DNA of 14,149 nt, taken from NCBI GenBank assembly GCA_011051745.1, contig DRKO01000418.1, forward strand, positions 1-14,149, given 5' to 3'. Shown piece by piece: positions 6,158 to 14,149 of this stretch. The notes beneath the pieces were generated by a model, which searched no databases, was not told the origin of the DNA, and was given only the letters and a program-made list of their open reading frames with translations. The position numbers and the translations under genes are program-made. This DNA comes from Chloroflexota bacterium. GTDB lineage: Bacteria; Chloroflexota; Anaerolineae; Aggregatilineales; UBA3940. Numbering within the stretch: the first letter of the stretch is position 1; every line of letters starts with the position of its first letter.

Positions 6158-9100
6158 TTACTCCTCAACCACCATCTTATCCCGGCTTTTCTCTTCCCGG
6201 ACGCGGTAGGGGAGCCAGACGCTGAAGGTCGTCCCCTTCCCTTCCTCGCTCTCGAACCAGACCCGTCCGCCGTGCATCTCCACCAGATGCTGCACGATGG
6301 AAAGCCCCAGTCCGGTTCCGGCGGCCTGCATGACCAGCGGATGCTCGCCCCGGAAGAAGCGGTCGAAGATGCGCCGCTGATCCTCCTCCGGGATGCCGAT
6401 TCCGGTGTCAATGACATCTATCTGGACGCCCTCATCCTCCGGCTGCACACGCACCGTCACGCTGCCGCCGTCGGGCGTGTACTGATAGGCGTTGCTGACC
6501 AGATTGGTGATGATCTGGGTGACGCGGTCGTAGTCGGCCTGAATGGAGGGCAGGTCCTCTGGAACATCGGCGATGAACTCCAGATGACGCCCTTCGTTCT
6601 CCTGACGGCCCCTGATGGCGGCCAGCACATCGTCTATCAGTTCGCGCAGGTCCACATCGTGCAGGTCGAGCTCGACGCGCCCCTGCTCGATGCGTGAGAT
6701 GTCCAGCAGGTCGTTCACCAGCAGGCTGAGCCGGTCGGCGTTGCTCTTGATGATGTCGAGGAAGCGCCGTTGCTCCGGCGTGACCTCCCCGGCGGCCCCC
6801 AGCAGGAGCAGGTCGGCGTAGCCCTTGATGCTCGTCATCGGGGTGCGCAGCTCGTGCGAGACGTTCGAGACAAACTCGGTCTTGATGCGGTCGGCCATAA
6901 CCTCCCGCGTGATGTCGCGGAAGACGGACACCAGGCCGAGGAATTCGTCGCCGTGCGTCACGGGGGAGACGTGAACCGAGACGATCCGCTCGCCCACCTC
7001 GATCTGCTCGGAGAGGTACGCACTGCGGCTGGCGATGGGGTCCTCGCTCCAGCCGCGCAGCATCTCGGCCCAGCGCTCCGCGCCCGCCCCGTAAAGACCG
7101 GCCAGATCGGTGGCCGGGCGGCCCAGCACCTCGTCACGCCGCAGCTCGAGGATGCGCTCGGCGGCGGCGTTGAAGAGGATGATCTCGCCCGTCTGGTCGG
7201 AGACCATCACGCCGTCCGCGATACTCTCAAGGATGGCCTGACTCTTGGCCGCCTCGGTCTGCTGGCTTCGGAGCATCGTCCCCAGCCGTTCCGCCTGATC
7301 GCGGATCAGGCGGTAAAGCTCGGCGTTGTTGATGCTGGTCGCGACCTGATTGGCGGCGGCCTCCACCAGCCGGACGTGCCCTTCGTTAAACGCGCCCTCC
7401 TGATCGCTGGTGAAGAAGATGCAGCCCAGCACCTCCTCGTTGGCGACCAGCGGTGCGCCCAGCAGCGAGCGGTTGTGCTCGGTTCCCGGCACGTTGGCCC
7501 AGCGGGGGTCCAGATGAACATCATCCACCAGGATAGACTGGCGGTTGTCCATCACCCAGCCGGCCATGCCTTCGTGCCGTCCCAGCGGAATCTGACGCCC
7601 TCCCGGCGGCAGCACCTCGGAGGAGCTCATCACCGCCCGGTGGATCAGCAGATCGGACTGGGGATCGATCAGGTACAGCGAGCCGTGCTCCGCGCCGACC
7701 GCCTCGCCGACCAGCTCCAGTGCGCGGTTGAGCACGCGGTCAAGGTCGAGGCTGGCGGTCAGCTCAACCGTGATGCGGAACAGCGTATCAATGCGGTCAC
7801 GCTCTTCACGCAGTTCGCGCGTGCGCTCCTCGACTCGTTGCTCCAGTTCCTCGGAGAGGGCAACCATCTGGGCGAACAGGCGGGCGTTCACCATCGCGGT
7901 TGCCACCTGCCCGGCGAACGTGCGGAGCAACTGGAGATCGTTCTCGGTGAGCGGCTTCTCCTCGCCGGACTGGACGGCCAGCACACCCAGAATTTGATCC
8001 TCGGAGAGGATCGGGACCGCCACCTCGCAGCGCACCCATTCCTGAACGGGGAGGTAATCCGGGTCCTGAGTGACATCCTCGACGAACTGCGGCTCGCAGG
8101 TGCGGGCCGCCCGCCCGACGATGCCCTGCCCCAGCGGGATACGCCGCAGGCGTTCGATCTCCTCGCCGGTGTACCCGTGCTGGGCCTGCATGATGAGCGT
8201 GTCGTCCTCAAGAGTGAAGAGGCCGATCAACGGGTACTTGAAGGCGCTGGCAAGCTCGCGCACCACGCGCTCGAAAATCTCCTGCAGGTCGAGCGCCGAG
8301 TTAACCACCCGCGTGACTTCCTGAAGCGTCGTCGTCTCGGAGAGACGCTGCTCCAACTCACTGTACAGGCGGGCGTTCTCCAGCGAGACAGCGACCTGAG
8401 CGGCAATCGGCCCCAGCACGCGCAGGTCGGTTTCCTCAAAGGCCCCTTCGCGCTCGTAATCCTCCACCGCCAGCACGCCGATGATCTTCTCGCCGCTGGC
8501 GAGCGGCACGGCCAGGAAGGACTTCAGCCCCTCCTCAATGTGCTCAACGCCCAGTTCCTTCAACCTGGCGGGAACATCGCGGCTGATCAGGAGCGGCTCG
8601 CCCTTCTCGATCACATGGCTGTACAGGTCGTTCCCGTAAGGCCGCGCAGGGAGGGGGATACGCAGTCCATTGCGCAGCGCGAGCGGGAACTCCAGCCGGT
8701 CGGTGCGCGGATCGCGCCGTACCAGAGTCAGCGACCGGGTGTGAAGCACCTCGACAAGCTCGCTCTGGAGCATCCGGTACAGGTCTTCCGCCGAGATCGC
8801 CTGCGTCATGGTGCGGCTGATCCGGTTGATGGTTGAAAGTTCCTGCAGGCGGCGCTGGGTCTCGTCGTGCAGGCGGGCGTTTTCCATCGCCGTCGCGACC
8901 GAGGCGCTCAGGGCGCGGGCCAGCCGGATTTCACGCTGGTTGAAGCGTCGCTCCCCTTCGGAAAGCGAAAGCTCCACCAGACCGATGGTCTGGTCGCGGG
9001 CCACGAGGGGCAACACCAGCATGGTTACCGCGCCGCGCTGGCGCAGCCACTCCGCCTCCCGCTCCGAGAGATCGGGATCGTCGGCCTCGAGCGTCACCAC

Positions 9101-12100
9101 GCCCTGCTCGGCGAGCACGGTGGCGGTGGCCGGATACTGGCTCAGGTTGTCGCGCCGCCCGATCTCGTCCACCGGGTGCGATCCTTCCTCCCTGTCGAAG
9201 TCGGCCAGCATCTTCAGCGCATCCCCGGCCTGATCCCACAGGTAGATCGCGCAGCGATCAACGTCCAGAGCGCGGATGTAGTACCGCGCCGCGCTGGTGA
9301 CGACGTTATCCAGATCGAGCGAAGAGGAGGCGATCCGCGCCGCCTCAAACAGGATGCTCAGTTCGGCGCGGCGGGCGACCGTCTCCTGGAACAGACGGGC
9401 GTTCTGGACGGAGACGGCGGCCTGATTGGTGATCGTCTGGGCGACCTCGACCTGCTCCGGCCTGAAGGAGCGCGGCTTCTCCGTCTCCTCCAGCGCGATC
9501 AGGCCGGTGACCTCGTTACCGACCACCAGCGGCGTCAACAGGAGCGACTTCACGTTGCGCCGCTCCACAAAGGCTTCGAGCGCCTCCGCCCGCTCGTCGG
9601 TGGCGAGGTCTTCAACGACGAGCGGGGCCTTCGTCTCGCGCAGTTCCTCAAAGATCGGGTTGTCCAGCGGGACGACGATCTCGTCCACCGAGCCATCGGG
9701 GTTAGAGGGCGTCTGGATCGTCAGGCGGCCGACTCCGGCCTCCGGGTCGAAGTCAATCACGCAGCCCTGCCCGATCTCGAGCGCCTGCGCCATCTCATCT
9801 ACGGCCGTCTGGAGGATGCTCTGCTGGTCGAGCGAGCGCCCCAGCGTGGCCGAGATACGGTTGAGCTGGGCCAGACGGCGGGTGCGGTTGTGCAGTTCAC
9901 GGGCGTGCGTGGCCGCCTCTTCAAACAGGCGGGCGTTCTCCAGCGCCACCGCAACCTGGTTGGCAAAGGCGGCCGCGACCTGAGCGTCGGCGGGGGCGTA
10001 GGCGTGGGCCTCGCTCCGCTCGAAGGTCAGCAGCCCGATCACGATCCCACCGCTGACCATCGGCGCACCCAGCCAGCTTCGCATCGTGGGCGGCGGCTCG
10101 CGGTTCAGGCGTGGGTCTGTGTGGGTGTCTTCGATGATCAGGGGCTGCTTCTCGTCAATGATCCGGGCGACGAGCGGGTCGCCCTCGATCTCTATCGAGT
10201 CCGCCGGAACGCCCGTCTCGTCCACGTAGCCGCGCACTCCGGCCATATCCAGCGCATCGCCCGCCATGCTGCGCAGCCAGAAGGTGACACGGTCGTAGCT
10301 GATGATCTCGTGGGCCTGATCAAGGGCCGTGCTCACCACCTGATCCACGCTCAGCGTGGCCGTGATGCGGCGCGAGACCTCATTCAGAGCGGCAAGCTGG
10401 CGGCCCCGCAGGGCGATGTCAGCCTCCAGGCGGGCCCGCTGGGTGACATCCTCCAGCAGGACAACGGCCCCCGTCACGGCTCCGGTTTCGTCGCGGCGCG
10501 GGTACAGGTAGACGTTCAGGGTGTGAACCTCGTCGGCGACCGGACACTCCATCCCGGGCCGCTCGACCGGTTCCCCGCTCTCGATCACGCGGGCGAAGCC
10601 CTCCTTCAACTCGCCGAAGGAAGGCCGGGCCTCGAAGAACGGCTGCCCGATCAGGTCGTCGCCCCAGCCGTACTGTTCGCGCAGGAAGGCGTTGACCGTC
10701 TCGATGCGCCCCTCCCGGTCGGTAACGATGATGCCCTGCTGGATGGACTGAACGACTGCCTCGTTGTAGCTCTTGAGAGCGAGCGTCTCCTGATAGAGGC
10801 GGGCGTTCTCCAGCGCGGAGGAGGCCTGCTGAACGAACAGCTCCAGCGAGCGGAGGCCGTCCTCGGTGGGCCGTTTGCCGTCCACCGGATCGCGCAGGTT
10901 GATCAGGCCGATGATCTCGCTTCCGGCGTACATCGGCAGATAAAGCTGATCGCCGGGATGCCAGTCATCGGGGGAGCGGTCGGCGGCTTCGAGCTCGCCG
11001 CCCGCCGCTCCGAGGTGCTCTCGCACCCAGGGGTGATCGTGCGCCAGGAAGTAGCACGACCCCACCCGCATGGACATGAAAGCCTCGTCCTCAAAGCGTC
11101 TGCGCCACACCTCGCCGGTGAGCAGGCTGTCGCGGAGCGTCTCTTCCTCCTCCGGCCCGTAGCCCGCCGTGACGAGGTGAGTCATCTCCATGTTGTCGTC
11201 AACCAGCATCAGCGCCACACGTTCCCAGCCGACGGAGCGGATGCCCCGTGCGATCACGGAGAGCCGCTCTTCCAGATCGCGCGTCTGCTGGAGGGCGGTC
11301 GTGATCAGGTGCAGCTTTTGCAGTCGGTCACGCTCGGCGGCGGCGGTAGCGGCCTCGGCCTGCACCGCCTGATACAGGCGGGCGTTCTCATACTCAACCG
11401 CGATCTGGCTGGCAAGCAGGTTGAACAGGTCGCGGTCCTCCTCGCCAAAGGGCACGCCATCCCGGACGCTACCGAGCAGCAGGACGCCGCTCCGGGAGGG
11501 GCCGAGAGGCACGGGCAGCGCGGCCAGCGTGTAGGCCCCCAGTGCACGGGCCAGACTGGCGGCGGCACTGCGGCTCTTGCGATCCAGATGATAGAGAACC
11601 GCCTCGCCCTCCCGATAGGCCTGTGTGATCGGGTCTCTGCCGGTGAGCAGTTTCTCCAGTTCCTCAGGCTCCGGCACGGGTCCGGCTGCTGCGACGACCT
11701 CGAATGTATCCCCCTCCTCACGGCGGAGGGCGATCAGGCAGTGGTCAACGTCCATCTCCCGGACCACCGAGTCGGCGATGTCCCGCAGGACTTCCTCCGG
11801 GCTGTGCGTGGTATCCACGCTCTCCATCACCCGGTGGAGGGCCAGCAGGCGCTGGGCACGCAGGTTGAGCAGTTCGTTCACCTGCGAAAGCTCGATGTCC
11901 TTGCGGATCATCTCATGGGAGAGCCGGTCGAGCTCCTGATAGCTCTTCTCCAGGCTTTCGAGGCTGCGGGTCAGTTCCTCGGCCCGTTGCTCCATCGAGG
12001 TGTACAGGCGGTTGTTCTCGATCACGATGGCCGCCTGATTGGCGAAAATCTCCAGCAGGTCTACCGTCTCGCGGTCGGGCAGATGCCCGTCGCGCGGCTG

Positions 12101-14149
12101 ATCCACACTGAGGACGCCCAGCAGCCCCCCGCCCGACGCCTGAAGCGGGACAAGCAGCAGATGTCCGGGGAGCCAGTCCCCCTCTTGCTCTTCCTCGTGC
12201 TCCGGTCGGGTCTCCGGCTGAGGCAGGCCCAGCGCCTCGAATAGCTTCGCGCTCTCCTCCGGCGGAATCAGATAGGAGCCGCCCAGCCGGTAATTCTCAT
12301 TCTGATAGGGCGCGATGGCCTCCCAGTCGCTCGGCTGTTCGGAGAGACGCTCGAAGACCTCCTCCGGCAGTCCGGCCTGCGCGAGATGCTCCAGCGTGCG
12401 ATGGTTATCGGCCAGCACGCTGATCAGCACGCGCTCGAATCCCGCCGAGTCACGGATGGCGCGGGCGACCGAGTCGAGTGTCGTCTCCACCGAGCTATCG
12501 CTGCGGAAGGCGCGTCCCAGTTCAAAAATGCGGGTAAGCTGCTCGGCCCGCCGCCGGAGCAGTTCGCTGCGCTCCACCTGCTCGGCGTGGCGCGTGGCGT
12601 TGGTCACGGCGATGGTGGCCTGCGCGGAGAGGGCCTGCACAAACTCCGCCGCGTCCGGGCCGAGTGCGCCGGGGCGATCCCCGTACAGGCTGATCGTGCC
12701 GACCACGCGCCCCTCGAAGTGGATCGGGACGATCAACGCGCTGCGTGCCTCCGGGATGGGGCTGGGATAATGGGCCACCTTCTGGAAGTCGTCAATCACG
12801 AGCGTCTCGCCGCTCCGCGCGGCGGCCAGTTCCAGGATGCGCGTCTCCTCGCCCAGGTCCATCCCCAGCCGCATGGTGGGGATGATCTGCGTGCCCGTCT
12901 CGTCCCACTCAAACATGACGAGCGAGCCCCACACCGCGCCCTCGGCCCGCATCGCCTCGGTGGCGATCACCTCCAGAATGCGCTTCAACTCCAGCGTGGC
13001 GTTCAACTCGCGGCTGATGCGCGAGACGGAGCGCAGCTCCGCTGCCCGCCGCCGGAGGGTGGCGTCGGTATCCTGATAGAGACGGGCGTTGTCAATCAGG
13101 GCGGCGGCCTGTCCGGCGAAGATAGTCAGCAGCCGTCGGTCGCTGTCGTCGAAATCGGCCCCGTTGCTCTTGTTGGCGACCAGCAGCAGGCCGAAGCGTC
13201 GCCCGCCCGCGCTGAGGGGGGCCAGCATCAGGGTTTGCAGACCGGCCCGGCGGGCCAGTTCCCGCAGACCGACGCCGTCCACCGTCTCATCGGTGAAGAC
13301 GCTGTTTGATTCGTAAAGCTCGGCCTCGCGCCACACCTGACGGGCCAGCGCGTAGCGGGGCAGGGAAATGCTGTATTCTCTGACGGCCTCCTGGTCCACC
13401 CCGTAGAAGGGCAGCCGCGCGACCAGCTTATCCTCCTCCGGCTCGTAGATCAGGAAGCCGCACACCTCCACGCCGATCAACTCGGCGATGCGCTCGGCAA
13501 GCTGGGCGTACAGTTCCTCCGGGTTGGTGAAGGCGCTCATCGCCTGCACGATCTGCTGGAGGCCCTGTAGCTCCGCCACGCGGCTCTGCTCTTCCTCGTA
13601 AAGGCGGGCGCTCTCAACGATGATGGCGGCCTGATCGGCGTAGGTCTGTAGCAGCCGGATGTCATCCAGCGTGAAGGGGCTGCCGTCCTTCTTGTTCGCG
13701 ACCTGCAGAACGCCGATGCGCTCCTCGCCGACCGTCATGGCGGCCATCGCGACGGTCTGGACGCCTGCCAGTTCCGCCAGTTCCGCCAGCCTCAACTCGG
13801 CCACCAGATGGTCGCTCTGCACGTCGTTGCTGAACCAGAAAGAGACATCCTCCCACAGGCTGCGGGCCGGACTGCCCTTTGTGAGGGGGATCACATAGCG
13901 GCTGGTGAGCGTATCGAGCACGCCGTAAAGCGGCTTCTGGGCAACCAGCCGTTCGTTGTCGCGGTCGTAGAGCAGCACGCCACCGATCTCGGTCTCCATC
14001 AACTCGGCGACGCGCTCGCCAAGCTGGGCGAAAAGCCGACGCGGCTCCTGCAGGTTGCTGATCGCCCCGGCGATCTTCTGCAACCCGGCCAGTTCGACCA
14101 CGCGCTCGGCCTGCAGACTGTACTGGCGGGCGTTCTCAATCGCGATGGC
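6158..14149 (-). CDS. Giant multi-GAF/PAS sensor histidine kinase (N-terminus beyond window)
   Basis: This cytosolic-looking kinase has 2663 residues visible; the frame is open to the right edge, so the true start is outside. Numbering from the edge: the last residues of a GAF domain (1-13, IENARQYSL); GAF1-GAF6 (about 17-183, 190-356, 365-516, 527-715, 765-925, 945-1117); PAS1 (about 1120-1240); GAF7-GAF12 (about 1250-1407, 1425-1585, 1592-1759, 1768-1927, 1935-2091, 2120-2279); PAS2 (about 2297-2415). The kinase core follows: HisKA with SHELRTPM (H2432), then HATPase_c with N-box NLVSNAYQYTP, G1 box DTGIGIP, F-box FDRFFR and G2 box GTGLGLS. All catalytic boxes are intact. Most GAFs end in a QxAxxxxNARLY-like helix running into the next linker; extra coiled coils lie near 716-765 and 2092-2120 (EELEQRVEERTREL). 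I see no membrane span and no phytochrome-type Cys-His. Ligands are unknown; GAF domains can bind cyclic nucleotides, haem, other small molecules or partner proteins. The response regulator follows 74 bp downstream. Confidence 0.93.
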   Translation of the reverse strand, partial: AIAIENARQYSLQAERVVELAGLQKIAGAISNLQEPRRLFAQLGERVAELMETEIGGVLLYDRDNERLVAQKPLYGVLDTLTSRYVIPLTKGSPARSLWEDVSFWFSNDVQSDHLVAELRLAELAELAGVQTVAMAAMTVGEERIGVLQVANKKDGSPFTLDDIRLLQTYADQAAIIVESARLYEEEQSRVAELQGLQQIVQAMSAFTNPEELYAQLAERIAELIGVEVCGFLIYEPEEDKLVARLPFYGVDQEAVREYSISLPRYALARQVWREAELYESNSVFTDETVDGVGLRELARRAGLQTLMLAPLSAGGRRFGLLLVANKSNGADFDDSDRRLLTIFAGQAAALIDNARLYQDTDATLRRRAAELRSVSRISRELNATLELKRILEVIATEAMRAEGAVWGSLVMFEWDETGTQIIPTMRLGMDLGEETRILELAAARSGETLVIDDFQKVAHYPSPIPEARSALIVPIHFEGRVVGTISLYGDRPGALGPDAAEFVQALSAQATIAVTNATRHAEQVERSELLRRRAEQLTRIFELGRAFRSDSSVETTLDSVARAIRDSAGFERVLISVLADNHRTLEHLAQAGLPEEVFERLSEQPSDWEAIAPYQNENYRLGGSYLIPPEESAKLFEALGLPQPETRPEHEEEQEGDWLPGHLLLVPLQASGGGLLGVLSVDQPRDGHLPDRETVDLLEIFANQAAIVIENNRLYTSMEQRAEELTRSLESLEKSYQELDRLSHEMIRKDIELSQVNELLNLRAQRLLALHRVMESVDTTHSPEEVLRDIADSVVREMDVDHCLIALRREEGDTFEVVAAAGPVPEPEELEKLLTGRDPITQAYREGEAVLYHLDRKSRSAAASLARALGAYTLAALPVPLGPSRSGVLLLGSVRDGVPFGEEDRDLFNLLASQIAVEYENARLYQAVQAEAATAAAERDRLQKLHLITTALQQTRDLEERLSVIARGIRSVGWERVALMLVDDNMEMTHLVTAGYGPEEEETLRDSLLTGEVWRRRFEDEAFMSMRVGSCYFLAHDHPWVREHLGAAGGELEAADRSPDDWHPGDQLYLPMYAGSEIIGLINLRDPVDGKRPTEDGLRSLELFVQQASSALENARLYQETLALKSYNEAVVQSIQQGIIVTDREGRIETVNAFLREQYGWGDDLIGQPFFEARPSFGELKEGFARVIESGEPVERPGMECPVADEVHTLNVYLYPRRDETGAVTGAVVLLEDVTQRARLEADIALRGRQLAALNEVSRRITATLSVDQVVSTALDQAHEIISYDRVTFWLRSMAGDALDMAGVRGYVDETGVPADSIEIEGDPLVARIIDEKQPLIIEDTHTDPRLNREPPPTMRSWLGAPMVSGGIVIGLLTFERSEAHAYAPADAQVAAAFANQVAVALENARLFEEAATHARELHNRTRRLAQLNRISATLGRSLDQQSILQTAVDEMAQALEIGQGCVIDFDPEAGVGRLTIQTPSNPDGSVDEIVVPLDNPIFEELRETKAPLVVEDLATDERAEALEAFVERRNVKSLLLTPLVVGNEVTGLIALEETEKPRSFRPEQVEVAQTITNQAAVSVQNARLFQETVARRAELSILFEAARIASSSLDLDNVVTSAARYYIRALDVDRCAIYLWDQAGDALKMLADFDREEGSHPVDEIGRRDNLSQYPATATVLAEQGVVTLEADDPDLSEREAEWLRQRGAVTMLVLPLVARDQTIGLVELSLSEGERRFNQREIRLARALSASVATAMENARLHDETQRRLQELSTINRISRTMTQAISAEDLYRMLQSELVEVLHTRSLTLVRRDPRTDRLEFPLALRNGLRIPLPARPYGNDLYSHVIEKGEPLLISRDVPARLKELGVEHIEEGLKSFLAVPLASGEKIIGVLAVEDYEREGAFEETDLRVLGPIAAQVAVSLENARLYSELEQRLSETTTLQEVTRVVNSALDLQEIFERVVRELASAFKYPLIGLFTLEDDTLIMQAQHGYTGEEIERLRRIPLGQGIVGRAARTCEPQFVEDVTQDPDYLPVQEWVRCEVAVPILSEDQILGVLAVQSGEEKPLTENDLQLLRTFAGQVATAMVNARLFAQMVALSEELEQRVEERTRELREERDRIDTLFRITVELTASLDLDRVLNRALELVGEAVGAEHGSLYLIDPQSDLLIHRAVMSSSEVLPPGGRQIPLGRHEGMAGWVMDNRQSILVDDVHLDPRWANVPGTEHNRSLLGAPLVANEEVLGCIFFTSDQEGAFNEGHVRLVEAAANQVATSINNAELYRLIRDQAERLGTMLRSQQTEAAKSQAILESIADGVMVSDQTGEIILFNAAAERILELRRDEVLGRPATDLAGLYGAGAERWAEMLRGWSEDPIASRSAYLSEQIEVGERIVSVHVSPVTHGDEFLGLVSVFRDITREVMADRIKTEFVSNVSHELRTPMTSIKGYADLLLLGAAGEVTPEQRRFLDIIKSNADRLSLLVNDLLDISRIEQGRVELDLHDVDLRELIDDVLAAIRGRQENEGRHLEFIADVPEDLPSIQADYDRVTQIITNLVSNAYQYTPDGGSVTVRVQPEDEGVQIDVIDTGIGIPEEDQRRIFDRFFRGEHPLVMQAAGTGLGLSIVQHLVEMHGGRVWFESEEGKGTTFSVWLPYRVREEKSRDKMVVEE
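7313..14149 (-). repeat. Tandem array of GAF-domain coding units
   Basis: The GAF units are marked at DNA level by a recurring plus-strand signature close to ggcgggcgttctc, the complement of codons for (E)NARL at each domain end. I see it or variants near 14124, 13603, 13082, 12595 (divergent), 12007, 11377, 10799, 9929, 9396, 8872, 8369, 7879 and 7320 (divergent). Most unit lengths are about 490-630 bp; the 870-bp interval at 10799-9929 contains the inserted PAS. Overall the units are well diverged in protein sequence, so this is an old domain array rather than a fresh DNA tandem duplication. Confidence 0.85.

Noticed and set aside
8867..12244. Very long plus-strand open frame (over 1100 codons) antisense to the kinase, and another at 6770-8836
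   Set aside because: They mirror the codon bias of the GC-rich kinase gene on the opposite strand. Their translations show no recognisable domain, while the minus strand reads as clean GAF, PAS and kinase domains.
6158..14149. Phytochrome or cyanobacteriochrome-type chromophore-binding GAF in the kinase
   Set aside because: I found no Cys-His chromophore motif in any of the GAF domains. The scattered cysteines (DHCLI, DRCAI, VCGF) lie in core strands.
7313..14149. CRISPR-like array because of the regularly recurring GC-rich string
   Set aside because: The spacing is about 500 bp and the string is the coding signature of GAF-domain ends within one open frame, not short repeats with unique spacers.

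Overview
The window is GC-rich DNA, densely coded on both strands, with five complete protein genes and one very large gene cut by the right edge. I see no RNA genes, transposases, CRISPR arrays or phage genes. The gene content suggests a chromosomal segment of a Chloroflexota bacterium, perhaps an Anaerolineae-type lineage. It combines a giant multi-GAF cytosolic histidine kinase, a Tat-exported L,D-transpeptidase and a lipoprotein with a Pro-rich linker. That assignment is inference from style, not from a marker gene.

Left part (1-4158): bases 1-115 hold no gene I can support. A minus-strand adenine-specific DNA methyltransferase (about 116-2152) resembles the methylase plus target-recognition part of an Eco57I-type enzyme but has no room for the nuclease domain. 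Divergent from it is a lipoprotein (2226-3032) with two copies of a beta-rich domain that share an identical 15-residue core. It is followed on the same strand by a membrane-anchored endonuclease/exonuclease/phosphatase-fold protein (3112-4158).

Middle (4159-5504): a convergent gene, a Tat-exported L,D-transpeptidase (4210-5337, minus), ends at a hairpin with a T-tract in the gap between the two convergent stops. It has its own clear sigma-70-like promoter (TTGAAG-16 bp-TATAAT). A second strong GC hairpin (5439-5460) separates that promoter from the signalling genes upstream.

Right part (5505-14149, minus): a two-component pair. The kinase gene, at least 2663 codons inside the window and open to the edge, encodes the tail of one GAF domain, then six full GAF domains, a PAS, six more GAF domains, a second PAS, and a HisKA/HATPase_c core. 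Downstream, 74 bp away, is a single-domain CheY-like response regulator with an unusual lysine-rich tail of about 70 residues. The likely logic is many GAF inputs feeding one kinase that phosphorylates the small regulator. No ligand can be read from the sequence. The most distinctive items are the size and repetitive design of the kinase, the basic tail of its regulator, and the apparent core homogenisation and paired cysteine loss in the lipoprotein repeats.
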